From NCBI GenBank assembly GCA_036394195.1, contig DASWFO010000136.1, forward strand, positions 1 to 31,525: 31,525 nt of DNA. Reading direction: 5' to 3'. Shown here piece by piece: positions 24,680 through 31,525 of the stretch (positions are counted from its first letter, which is position 1; every line of letters begins with the position of its first letter). Both the position numbers and the translations under genes were made by a program. The notes beneath the pieces are model-generated. The model was not told the origin of the DNA, did not search any database, and saw nothing but the letters and a program-made list of their open reading frames with translations. The DNA is from DATJPD01 sp036394195 (GTDB lineage: Bacteria; Pseudomonadota; Alphaproteobacteria; CACIAM-22H2).

Positions 24680-27370
24680 CTACAGCCACATGCCGAAGCG
24701 GCGGATGTACCAGGTCTTGATGAGCTGGGTGAGCAGGCAGTAGCTCAGGAGGATGCCGACCAGCCACGGGAAATAGCTCCACGGCAGCGGCGTCATGCCG
24801 ATGCTGGCGCCGAACGACGTGAACGGTGTGATGATCCCGAACGCCACCACCGCACCGGTCGCCAGCAGGACGGCCGGCGACGGCCAGCTCTGCAGGAACG
24901 GGATCTTCTCGGTCCGCAGCATGTGGACGATCATCGTCTGCGACAAGAGCCCTTCCACGAACCAGCCGGACTGGAACAGCGCCTGATGCTCCGGGCTGCT
25001 GGCGCCGAACACGAACCACAACAGCATGAAGGTCGTGTAGTCGAAGATCGAGCTGATCGGGCCGATGAACAGCATGAAGCGGGCGATGTCGGAGGCCACC
25101 CATTTGCGCGGCCGCGCCAGGTACTCGGCGTCGACGCGGTCGAACGGCACCGACACCTGCGAGATGTCGTAGCTCAGGTTCTGGACCAGGAGCTGGATCG
25201 GCATCATCGGCAGGAACGGCAGGAGGGCACTCGAGCCCAGCACGCTGAACACGTTTCCGAAGTTCGAGCTCGCCGTCATCTTGATGTATTTCAGGATGTT
25301 CGCGAACGTGCGGCGGCCTTCGAGCACGCCTTCCTCGAGCACCATCAGGCTCTTCTCGAGCAGGATGATGTCGGCCGATTCCTTGGCGATGTCCGCCGCC
25401 GTATCGACGGAGATCCCGACATCGGCGTCGCGCAGCGCGGGCGCATCGTTGATGCCGTCGCCGAGGAACCCGACGATGTGGCCGTTGGCCTGCAGCGCCT
25501 TGATGACCCGTGCCTTCTGCGACGGCGACATCTTGGCGAAGACCACCGTGTCTTCGACCAGCTTGCGCAGCGCCTCGTCATCGAGCTTCTCGATGTCGCG
25601 TCCGAGCGCGGGCGTGCCGATCTCGAGGCCGACCTCCTTGCAGATCTTGCGGGTGACGACCGGATTGTCGCCGGTGAGGACCTTGACCGCGATTCCATTC
25701 TCGCGCAGGGCCGCGATCGCCGGCCCGGCGGTCTCCTTCGGCGGATCGAGGAAGGCCAGGAACCCGCGCAGAACGAGGTTTTTCTCGTCGGCCGCCGAAT
25801 ATTGTTTTTTGGTCGCCTCGTGGGCGAGCTCCCTGGTCGCGACCGCGATGACCCGGAAGCCGTCCTCGTTCAGCGCGTGGGTCATTTCGCGGATGCGCCG
25901 CCGCTTGTTGCGCTCGAGCTTCACCGGCTGGCCGTCGGCGAGGACGTGGCTCGAGATTGCCAGCATTTCCTCGACGGCACCCTTGCACACCAGCAGGTGC
26001 TCGGCGTGGATGCCCTGGACGATCACCGACATGCGCCGGCGCACGAAGTCGAAGGGAATCTCGTCGACCTTGGCGTAATGCGCCGGCACGCGAAACGAGC
26101 CCAGGTCCTTCGCGTAACCCAGCACCGCGACGTCGAGGAGGTTCTTCAGTCCGCTTTGATGGGTGCTGTTCAGCCAGCCGAGCTTCAGGACTTCGGGGTC
26201 CTCGGCGCCGGAGACATCGAGGTGCTGCACCAGAATGATCTTGTCCCGGGTGAGGGTGCCGGTCTTGTCGGTGCACAGGATGTCGATGGCGCCGAAATTC
26301 TGAATCGCGTTCAGACGCTTGACCACGCATTTGCGCCGCGACATGGCGAGCGCGCCCTTGCCGAGATTGGCCGATACGACGGTCGGCAGCATCTCGGGCG
26401 TCAAGCCCACCGCGACCGACACGGCGAACAGGAATGCCTCGAACCAGTCGCCCTTGGTGAAGCCGTTGATCAGCAGCACGACCGGCGCCATCACCGCCAT
26501 GAAGCGGATGAGGATCCAGGTGACCGCGCCGACGCCGCGCTCGAAGCTGGTCTCGGCGCGCCGGCCGACGATCGCCTTGGCCAGCGAGCCGAAATAGGTG
26601 TGTCGCCCGGTGGCCACGACGACCGCCGTCGCGGTGCCGCTGACGACGTTGGTTCCCATGAAGCAGACATTGGCCAGGTCGAGCGGGCCGTCGGTCGCGG
26701 AGGCCTCGGCCTGGGCCGATTTTTCCACGACGCTGCCGAGTGTGTCGTATTTTTCGACGGGCAGGGCCTCGCCGGTCAGGATCGCCTGGCTGACGAAGAG
26801 GTCGCGTGAGGACAGCAGGCGGACGTCGGCGGGAACCATGTCCCCCGCCGACAGATGCACGATGTCGCCCACCACCAGGTCGCGGATGGGGATCTCGATC
26901 TTGATACCGTCGGCCCGCGAATAGTCGCGGCGCAGCACGGTGGCCGTGGTGCGCACCATGGCTTTCAGGCGCTCGGCGGCGCGGGTCGACCGGTATTCCT
27001 GGGCAAAGCGCAGCACGACGCTCAGCACGATCATCGTGCCCAGCACGATCACCGCCTTGATGTCCTCGGTGAGATAGGAGACCAGCGCCAGCCCGGCCAG
27101 GATCAAGGTGAACGGGTTCTTGAGGGTGAGGAGCAGCTGGACGTACCAGGCCGGCGGCTTCTCATGGGCCACCTCGTTCCGGCCGTCGCGGTCGAGCCGC
27201 TTCTGGGCCTCCTCGTGTGTCAAACCCTCGCGGCTGGTCTCGAACAGGGTCAGCGCCGCGGCGGGATCGAGATAGGCATCGCGGGCGACCCGGAGCGGGG
27301 CGCTCTTCGAAGCATCGTTGCCGTTCGCCGCCTTGACCCCGAACCAGGGGAGTGAGAGGGCATTGATCAT
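24680..27370 (-). CDS. mgtA: Magnesium-translocating P-type ATPase (MgtA/MgtB type)
   Basis: This inner-membrane protein has 896 residues, the usual P3B length. It has the N-terminal cation-ATPase domain (RLDRDGRNEVAHEKP), an actuator motif ILTGEALPVEK, phosphorylation site CTDKTGTLT (Asp near 366), ATP-binding VLTGDNPVVTRKI, hinge GDGINDAPALRDADVGI and the late membrane motif FLPMMPIQLLVQNLSYD typical of MgtA. It moves Mg2+ inward using ATP when Mg2+ is scarce. The gene stands alone behind a leader of about 230 bases with strong hairpins. The ribosome-binding site GAGGTGA lies inside one hairpin (27373-27412), suggesting translational control. Confidence 0.95.
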   Translation of the reverse strand: MINALSLPWFGVKAANGNDASKSAPLRVARDAYLDPAAALTLFETSREGLTHEEAQKRLDRDGRNEVAHEKPPAWYVQLLLTLKNPFTLILAGLALVSYLTEDIKAVIVLGTMIVLSVVLRFAQEYRSTRAAERLKAMVRTTATVLRRDYSRADGIKIEIPIRDLVVGDIVHLSAGDMVPADVRLLSSRDLFVSQAILTGEALPVEKYDTLGSVVEKSAQAEASATDGPLDLANVCFMGTNVVSGTATAVVVATGRHTYFGSLAKAIVGRRAETSFERGVGAVTWILIRFMAVMAPVVLLINGFTKGDWFEAFLFAVSVAVGLTPEMLPTVVSANLGKGALAMSRRKCVVKRLNAIQNFGAIDILCTDKTGTLTRDKIILVQHLDVSGAEDPEVLKLGWLNSTHQSGLKNLLDVAVLGYAKDLGSFRVPAHYAKVDEIPFDFVRRRMSVIVQGIHAEHLLVCKGAVEEMLAISSHVLADGQPVKLERNKRRRIREMTHALNEDGFRVIAVATRELAHEATKKQYSAADEKNLVLRGFLAFLDPPKETAGPAIAALRENGIAVKVLTGDNPVVTRKICKEVGLEIGTPALGRDIEKLDDEALRKLVEDTVVFAKMSPSQKARVIKALQANGHIVGFLGDGINDAPALRDADVGISVDTAADIAKESADIILLEKSLMVLEEGVLEGRRTFANILKYIKMTASSNFGNVFSVLGSSALLPFLPMMPIQLLVQNLSYDISQVSVPFDRVDAEYLARPRKWVASDIARFMLFIGPISSIFDYTTFMLLWFVFGASSPEHQALFQSGWFVEGLLSQTMIVHMLRTEKIPFLQSWPSPAVLLATGAVVAFGIITPFTSFGASIGMTPLPWSYFPWLVGILLSYCLLTQLIKTWYIRRFGMWL

Positions 27371-27600
27371 GATTCACCTCGGGCGACCGCGCTTGGCGGG
27401 CCCGGAGGTGAACCGGCGCCGGCGCTAGGCGCGCCCGGCGTCGCTCACCCGGCGATGCGGGCCGGGAGCGGTCTTTCTGTTGTGGAGCGACGCCACCGCC
27501 GTCGCCCGGGGGGCGACACGCATGGCGCCACACCTAGTGTGGCAATCCATCAGAGTCTCGCGCTGTTGCTTTTGATCCGGGCGGCGAACGCCGAGCGGAT
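27371..27600 (-). promoter_or_regulatory. Structured 5' leader of the Mg2+ ATPase gene, with RBS-sequestering hairpin
   Basis: On the minus strand the 40 bases 27412-27373 fold as TTCACCTC / GAGGTGAA (8 bp), a bulged C, GGGC/GCCC (4 bp), then CCGC/GCGG (4 bp). The GAGGTGA ribosome-binding site is in the 3' arm. Further perfect hairpins lie at 27527-27543 (GCCACAC-CTA-GTGTGGC) and 27501-27517 (GTCGCCC-GGG-GGGCGAC), with a 5-bp GGCGC/GCGCC stem near 27425-27440. A possible leader frame (27425-27550, 41 codons; or 27425-27523, 32 codons) ends in the last of these. The arrangement resembles Mg2+-responsive leaders in principle. No known M-box sequence is recognised. Confidence 0.55.
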
Positions 27601-27606
27601 GTCGCG

Positions 27607-27635
27607 CAAATATGCTCCTCATCCGGACGTGTCAA
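27607..27635 (-). promoter_or_regulatory. Candidate sigma70-type promoter for the Mg2+ ATPase gene
   Basis: The minus strand has TTGACA (27635-27630, perfect -35), a 17-base spacer and TATTTG (27612-27607, a poor -10 with 3 of 6 bases). Transcription would start near 27600, giving a leader of about 230 bases. Confidence 0.5.
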
Positions 27636-27656
27636 CCCAAAACGCAAAACGAAACG

Positions 27657-27689
27657 AAAAAAATCGAGCGTGATCGATGCACGCTCGAT
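27657..27689 (-). terminator. Intrinsic terminator with no annotated upstream gene
   Basis: On the minus strand ATCGAGCGTG (27689-27680) pairs perfectly with CACGCTCGAT (27672-27663) around a 7-base loop, followed directly by a run of seven T and then a T-rich stretch. This is a textbook Rho-independent terminator. The next minus-strand gene upstream ends at 28336, beyond a plus-strand gene, so the terminated transcript probably starts between 27690 and 27880. It also insulates the Mg2+ ATPase promoter just downstream. Confidence 0.75.
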
Positions 27690-27725
27690 CTCTTACACCG
27701 TCCTTACGGCTGACGCGCGGTCGTT
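27657..27725 (-). ncRNA. Candidate small RNA ended by the orphan terminator
   Basis: A CATAAT box (27733-27728, minus strand) could set a start near 27721. The resulting transcript of about 65-70 bases would contain a short CCGT-AAGG-ACGG hairpin and the strong terminator hairpin. No good -35 box is seen. The gap 27690-27881 otherwise holds only a TTAGTC-N8-GACTAA inverted repeat (27824-27843) and the upstream region of the plus-strand gene. This is inference from the terminator. Confidence 0.3.
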
Positions 27726-27881
27726 TCATTATGCCGCCCTTAACGGCGCGCATTTGCGTCGCAGTTGCAGTGCCGCTCGCGGAAAATTTCTGCCCACGAG
27801 GACCGCACCGCCCGCGCGAGCTTTTAGTCGGGGGCGGGACTAAGATCGGAGTTCGAATGGGCAGCAGGGGGAGATCGTGCG

Positions 27882-28325
27882 ATGGATCCGGCGTATCTTT
27901 CGGCCGTGGCGGCGCTTTCGGGGTCGGTCATCGGCGGGTTTACGTCGCTCGCGGCCTCCTGGATGTCGCAGAACGTCCAGGCGCGCACCCAGCAGATCGT
28001 CGAGGAAAAGACCCGGCGACAGAAGCTCTATAAATCTTTCATCGAAGAAGCATCGCGGCTCTACGGCGATGCCTTGGTCAGCGACAAAGTGGAGGTTGCC
28101 ACCCTCATCGGGCTTTACGCCATGGTCAGCCGGATGCGTGTGCATTCGACGGCGCCGGTCGTCGAGAGCGCCGAAAAAGTGGTGAGCATGATCGTCGACA
28201 CGTATTTCGGGCCGAACAAGACGCTGCGTGAATTGCGCGGCGCCATAGGCAGCCATGACTTGGACCCTCTGCGGCATTTCAGCGACGCCTGCCGCGAAGA
28301 TCTGCGCCAGCTGCGCTCGACCTAG
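27882..28325 (+). CDS. Hypothetical protein with N-terminal membrane segment
   Basis: This 147-residue protein belongs to no family I can name. Residues about 5-28 are a hydrophobic, Ser/Gly/Ala-rich segment (YLSAVAALSGSVIGGFTSLAASW). A charged, Gln-rich helical stretch (about 29-60, possible coiled coil) and a mostly helical C-terminal half follow. Such proteins probably sit in the inner membrane with a cytoplasmic helical body. GGGGGAG 8 bases before the ATG supports the start. It converges with the quinone oxidoreductase gene 10 bp away. No motif hints at an activity. Confidence 0.8.
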   Translation: MDPAYLSAVAALSGSVIGGFTSLAASWMSQNVQARTQQIVEEKTRRQKLYKSFIEEASRLYGDALVSDKVEVATLIGLYAMVSRMRVHSTAPVVESAEKVVSMIVDTYFGPNKTLRELRGAIGSHDLDPLRHFSDACREDLRQLRST

Positions 28326-28335
28326 CGCCGGACGC

Positions 28336-29310
28336 TCACGGCAGCAGGACCACCGAGCCGACGGTGTTTCGCGCTTCCAGGTCGCGGTGCGCCTGCGCCG
28401 CGTCTTTCAAGGCGTAGGTCCGGTGGATCTCGATGCGGATCCTGCCGCTCAACACCATCTCGAACAGGTCGTGCGCGGTCGCCAGCAGCTCGGCGCGGCA
28501 CGCGATGTGGTCGGGCAGGCTCGGGTGGGTGAGGAAGATCGAGCCGAGCTGGCCCAGCCGCCGCGGCGGCACCGGGTCGGGATCGCCCGACGCCTCGCCG
28601 AACGAGGCGAGCACGCCGCGCCGGCGGACGCAGCGGAGCGAGCCCTCGAAGGTCGCCTTGCCGACCGAATCGTAGACCACGGGCACGCCGGCGCCGCCGG
28701 TGAGCTCCCGTACCCGCTTGGCGAAGTCCTCCTCGGTGGTGACGATCGGGTGGTCGCAGCCGTGGGCGCGCGCTATCTCCGCCTTGTCGCGGCTCCCGAC
28801 GATGCCGATGACCGTGGCGCCGAGATGCTTGGCCCATTGGCAGACGATCAGGCCGACACCGCCGGCCGCGGCGTGGATGAGGATCGTATCGCCGGCTTTG
28901 ACCTTGTAGGTCTCATGCAGCAGGTAGCGCGCGGTCATGCCGCGGATCATCATCGACGCGGCGGTCTTCTCGTCGAGACCGTCGGGCAGCGGCACCACGC
29001 ACGCCGCGGGCACGTTCCGCGCCTCGGCGTACGCGCCGTCCGGGCCGGCGACGCAGGTGATGCGCTGGCCCACCGACAGGCCGCTCACCTCCGGCCCCAC
29101 CGCTTCGATCACGCCGGCGCTCTCGATGCCGATCCCCGACGGCAGCGACGGCACCTTGTGCAGGCCGTTGCGGATATAGATGTCGCGGAAGTTCACGCCG
29201 ACCTCGGTGTGACGCAGCCGCACCTCGCCGGCTTGCGGCGGCGGCAGCTCCACGTCCTCCCAGCGCAGCACTTCCGGTCCGCCGTGCTCATGGAAGCGGA
29301 ACGCTTTCAT
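28336..29310 (-). CDS. Zinc-free quinone oxidoreductase (NADPH-dependent MDR family)
   Basis: This 324-residue cytoplasmic enzyme is of Qor type. It opens MKAFRFHEHGGPEVLRWEDVELP, has NFRDIYIRNGLHKVPSLPSGIGIESAGVI near 40-70, and the nucleotide-binding HAAAGGVGLIVCQWAKHLGATVIG near 145-168. The cysteines and histidines of the zinc alcohol dehydrogenases are missing, as expected for this branch. Relatives reduce quinones or alpha,beta-unsaturated carbonyls with NADPH. The start lies 10 bp after the stop of a TctC binding-protein gene, with GAGGGG upstream, so the two form an operon. Confidence 0.92.
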   Translation of the reverse strand: MKAFRFHEHGGPEVLRWEDVELPPPQAGEVRLRHTEVGVNFRDIYIRNGLHKVPSLPSGIGIESAGVIEAVGPEVSGLSVGQRITCVAGPDGAYAEARNVPAACVVPLPDGLDEKTAASMMIRGMTARYLLHETYKVKAGDTILIHAAAGGVGLIVCQWAKHLGATVIGIVGSRDKAEIARAHGCDHPIVTTEEDFAKRVRELTGGAGVPVVYDSVGKATFEGSLRCVRRRGVLASFGEASGDPDPVPPRRLGQLGSIFLTHPSLPDHIACRAELLATAHDLFEMVLSGRIRIEIHRTYALKDAAQAHRDLEARNTVGSVVLLP

Positions 29311-29320
29311 GGCCGGCCCC

Positions 29321-30289
29321 TCATTCCGGCCTGATCCCAGCGTCGGGGATCGCCGCCGCCCAGCGCTTGGCTTCGGCGCGGATGAACGCCGCGAATTCGG
29401 CCGGCGTCGGGCTCGTGTCCGGCACCAGCCCGGCCGAGGCCAGCTTGGCCGTGACGTCGGGCAGGTTCAGCGCGCGCCCGACATCGGCGTGCAGCCTGTC
29501 GATGACCGCGTCGGGCGTTCCGGCCGGCGCCACCAGCCCCTGCCAGGTCGCGATGTCGAAGCCCGGCAAACCCGCTGCTGCCGCAACCGTCGGCACGTCG
29601 GGAAGGGCGGCGGCGGGACGGCCGCTGGTGACCGCGAGCACGCGGAACGTGCCGCTGGCGATGTGCGGCACGCTCGGCGCCAGCCCGTCGACGATGAACG
29701 TGACCTCGTGCGTCAACAGCGCCTGCACCGTGGGCGCGCTGCCCTTGTACGGCACGAAGACGATGTCGAGGCCGAGCTGCTTCTTGAACATCTCGCCGGC
29801 CATCTGGGTGGTGATCGTGCCGGCGCCGAAGGTGAGCTTGCCTGGATTGGCGCGCGCCTGCTCGATCAGCTCGCGGACGGATTTGGGCCCGGACGCCGCG
29901 TCGACCGCGACGATCGTCGTGCCGCGCACCGCGCGGGTGACCGGGGCGAAGTCCTTGAGCGGGTCGTAGGGCAGCTTGCTGTAGAGCGCCTGGTTCATCA
30001 CCAGGGTGGAATCGATCGCCATCAGGAGCGTGTAGCCGTCGGGCGCGGCTTTGGCGACCGCTTCGGCGCCGATGATGGTGTTGCCGCCGGCGCGGTTGTC
30101 CACGATCACCTGCTGGCCCCAGCGTTCCGACAGCTTCTGTCCGATGAGGCGCGTCTGGAAATCGATCGGCCCGCCGGCCGGGAACGGCACGACGATGCGG
30201 ACCGGCCGCGCCGGATAGCTCTCGGCATGGACGGCGCCGGCCAATCCGGCGGCGAGTATCGCCCACGCCATGAATCGCCACCTGGTCAT
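29321..30289 (-). CDS. TctC/Bug-family substrate-binding protein (second copy)
   Basis: This 322-residue periplasmic protein has a signal peptide ending AVHAE and the Bug hallmark YPARPVRIVVPFPAGGPIDFQTRL, VIVDNRAGGNTIIGAEAVAKAAPDGYTLL and LPDVPTVAAAAGLPGFD. GGAGGAA precedes the ATG. It is distinct from the Bug protein at 3334-4281 (GGPID against GGGVD in the ligand loop) and has no TctA/TctB genes nearby. Co-transcription with the quinone oxidoreductase may mean that both serve an organic acid or enone substrate, but the ligand is unknown. Confidence 0.92.
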   Translation of the reverse strand: MTRWRFMAWAILAAGLAGAVHAESYPARPVRIVVPFPAGGPIDFQTRLIGQKLSERWGQQVIVDNRAGGNTIIGAEAVAKAAPDGYTLLMAIDSTLVMNQALYSKLPYDPLKDFAPVTRAVRGTTIVAVDAASGPKSVRELIEQARANPGKLTFGAGTITTQMAGEMFKKQLGLDIVFVPYKGSAPTVQALLTHEVTFIVDGLAPSVPHIASGTFRVLAVTSGRPAAALPDVPTVAAAAGLPGFDIATWQGLVAPAGTPDAVIDRLHADVGRALNLPDVTAKLASAGLVPDTSPTPAEFAAFIRAEAKRWAAAIPDAGIRPE

Positions 30290-30414
30290 GTCGTTCCTCC
30301 CCGTGATCGCGCCAGTGTAGGCATGCGCGGCGGCGCCGTTCCAGAGGCGGCGCCGCTAGCCGCGGTGGACCGGCCTCCGCTAAACTAGCCGGCGGATCAG
30401 GGAGGGGAGCTCAC

Positions 30415-30687
30415 ATGCCACTGGCTTTCGGAGACGCGGCGCGGATCTGGGACGCAGCCGCGAAAGGCGTGGTCTTTTCCGCCAGCGACGGCGGCAAACC
30501 GGTGCGATGCATCGTCAGCGCCGAGGCGCTGGCCGAGCATTTCGGCCTGACGACCCCGGATGAGATGAATGCGCTGCGCGCGTTCGACCGGTGCCGGCCG
30601 GTCATCGAACAGGCGGCCTCGCGCAAATACGACCGCTGGAAGCTGGCGGGGACTGGCGAGGTGATGTTGCGCAAGCGCGACTTCTAG
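30415..30687 (+). CDS. Small DUF1488-like protein
   Basis: This 90-residue protein opens MPLAFGDAARIWDAAAKGVVFSASDG and contains VRCIVSAEALAEHFGL, the general shape of the DUF1488 family as I recall it (short start, strand, DG turn, then an alpha-helical second half). A strong AGGGAGGGGAG ribosome-binding site lies 4-5 bases before the ATG. It has no signal peptide or membrane segment. It is a single gene, divergent from the TctC gene and convergent with the lipoprotein gene 10 bp away. Function is unknown. Confidence 0.75.
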   Translation: MPLAFGDAARIWDAAAKGVVFSASDGGKPVRCIVSAEALAEHFGLTTPDEMNALRAFDRCRPVIEQAASRKYDRWKLAGTGEVMLRKRDF

Positions 30688-30697
30688 CGCGCGGGCG

Positions 30698-31270
30698 CTA
30701 CTTCACCGGGACCGTGACCCGCACGGTCTGGCCGTTGGCGCCGGGGAAGTCCTTGAACAGCGTCTGCACCAGATACGGCAGGACGACGTTGAACTCGCGC
30801 ACCCCGGTCTCGGCGACGGCGCGGCCCTGAAACACCATCCGCCGCTCCTTGCGCCGCCAGGTCGGCCCGTCCAGCATCTCGACTTCGAGGTATTGCGCGT
30901 ACAGCGTGTAGGTCTCGAACTCGGGATAGTAATAGGGATGGCGCCACCACGGCCCGGCGAAGGGCGGTCCGAAGTCGACGATCTGCTGTCGCGCCCCCGC
31001 CGGCCCGGAATGCACTAACACGACATAGTCGGCGGGTGGACCGTCGGGCGGCACTGGCCTGAACCCGTAGCTCGACAGGGCGGCGGCGACCTGGCTGGCG
31101 ACGTGCTGGAATTCAAGATCGCCGGCCTGATTCGGCTCCGGCAGGATCGTGATGGTCTGATTGTAGGGCGGCGGCGGCAGCGTGTAGAAGCGCGTGACCG
31201 AGGCCGTAATCCGCTGCTGACAGGCGCCGAGCAGGAGAAGGAGCAGCAGGCCGCCGACGACGCGCGTCAT
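30698..31270 (-). CDS. DUF4136-like lipoprotein
   Basis: This 190-residue protein has a leucine-rich signal sequence and the lipobox LLGAC, so the mature protein begins at about Cys17 and is acylated. The body has the DUF4136-like layout: VTRFYTLPPPPYNQTITILP, a repeated beta pattern, an aromatic-rich stretch WWRHPYYYPEFETY, and a C-terminal QTLFKDFPGANGQTVRV. It probably sits in the outer membrane facing the periplasm. No clear ribosome-binding site precedes the ATG. A TATTAT box (31285-31280) lies so close that the mRNA could be nearly leaderless. Confidence 0.8.
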   Translation of the reverse strand: MTRVVGGLLLLLLLGACQQRITASVTRFYTLPPPPYNQTITILPEPNQAGDLEFQHVASQVAAALSSYGFRPVPPDGPPADYVVLVHSGPAGARQQIVDFGPPFAGPWWRHPYYYPEFETYTLYAQYLEVEMLDGPTWRRKERRMVFQGRAVAETGVREFNVVLPYLVQTLFKDFPGANGQTVRVTVPVK

Positions 31271-31428
31271 GGCCTGAAGATAATAGATGGCCGCGCGTCT
31301 GCTAGGTCTTGCGTTTGCGCGCTGTCGACCATGTGATGCGTCCGGTCCCCCCCGAACGCATCCGGCATCGGGTGATCCTTTCGGCGCCGACCGACCGGCG
31401 ATGCGGTGGCGGCTTTACCCTGCGGGCG

Positions 31429-31525
31429 TCATGACATGCCCCTGGGTCGCGTGCGCGCGCGGCGTGCGGCGCGGGCCGCCATCGCCGTCAGCTTGATCTC
31501 GATCTGCAGGCTCGCCTCGTCGAGG
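31429..31525 (-). CDS. C-terminal tail of an unidentified gene, cut by window edge
   Basis: The minus strand is open from the right edge to a TGA at 31431-31429. It encodes about 31 residues, LDEASLQIEIKLTAMAARAARRARTRPRGMS, in pieces an acidic helix followed by an Arg-rich end. The frame is plausible for a protein tail but too short to identify. The 158 bp between it and the lipoprotein gene hold no other feature I can support. Confidence 0.4.
   Translation of the reverse strand, partial: LDEASLQIEIKLTAMAARAARRARTRPRGMS

Noticed and set aside
24923..26809. 628-codon plus-strand open frame opposite mgtA
   Set aside because: It is an antisense shadow of an unmistakable P-type ATPase gene.
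27821..27870. GTTCGAAT near 27851 as a tRNA T loop
   Set aside because: The flanking bases do not form a T stem and no acceptor or anticodon arm can be drawn.

Overview
The window is GC-rich, tightly packed bacterial DNA with many 4-bp ATGA/GTGA gene overlaps. It is most likely from a soil or environmental alphaproteobacterium of the Rhodospirillales/Hyphomicrobiales type. This rests on overall gene style: Bug-type (TctC) binding proteins, CO-dehydrogenase/xanthine-dehydrogenase-family hydroxylases, NMT1-type ABC transporters and a NicX-like dioxygenase. No rRNA or core marker gene fixes the taxon.

Left part (1-4281, minus strand): a TctC/Bug solute-binding protein, a form-II-like CoxL molybdenum hydroxylase large subunit and an NMT1/SsuA-type binding protein cut by the window edge.

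Catabolic islet (about 4331-12653): an ABC ATPase and permease (minus strand) diverge from a five-gene operon of TRZ/ATZ-type amidohydrolase, NMT1-type binding protein, and CoxM-, CoxS- and CoxL-like subunits of a complete molybdenum hydroxylase. Their shared 157-bp spacer holds two back-to-back sigma54 (-24/-12) promoter sequences. The block is bounded on the right by an intact tRNA-Leu(UAA) gene and on the left by a displaced 3' half of a tRNA-Leu gene in the same orientation. This is the geometry left by integration at a tRNA 3' end. No recombinase is visible. The simplest reading is a nitrogen-controlled cassette for uptake, hydroxylation and hydrolysis of an N-containing ring compound.

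Membrane pseudokinase region (12697-19456): two tandem copies of a two-gene module, each a large tail-anchored protein with a degenerate protein-kinase fold followed, with a 4-bp overlap, by a small multi-pass membrane protein. Both kinase-like proteins lack the usual catalytic residues. They lie downstream of an MscS-type channel gene, which diverges from a small lipoprotein gene. I do not recognise a named system here; it is the best candidate for something undescribed.

Right part (19521-31525): a NicX-like ring-cleavage dioxygenase leads an operon with a ribose-type ABC transporter (ATPase, permease, binding protein) and a stand-alone AMMECR1-domain protein. A convergent mgtA-type Mg2+ P-type ATPase has a long, structured 5' leader with a hairpin that buries its ribosome-binding site. 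Upstream of its promoter sits an orphan intrinsic terminator that may end a small RNA. Then come a hypothetical membrane-anchored protein, a second TctC protein with a quinone oxidoreductase, a DUF1488-like small protein, a DUF4136-like lipoprotein, and the tail of a gene running off the right edge.
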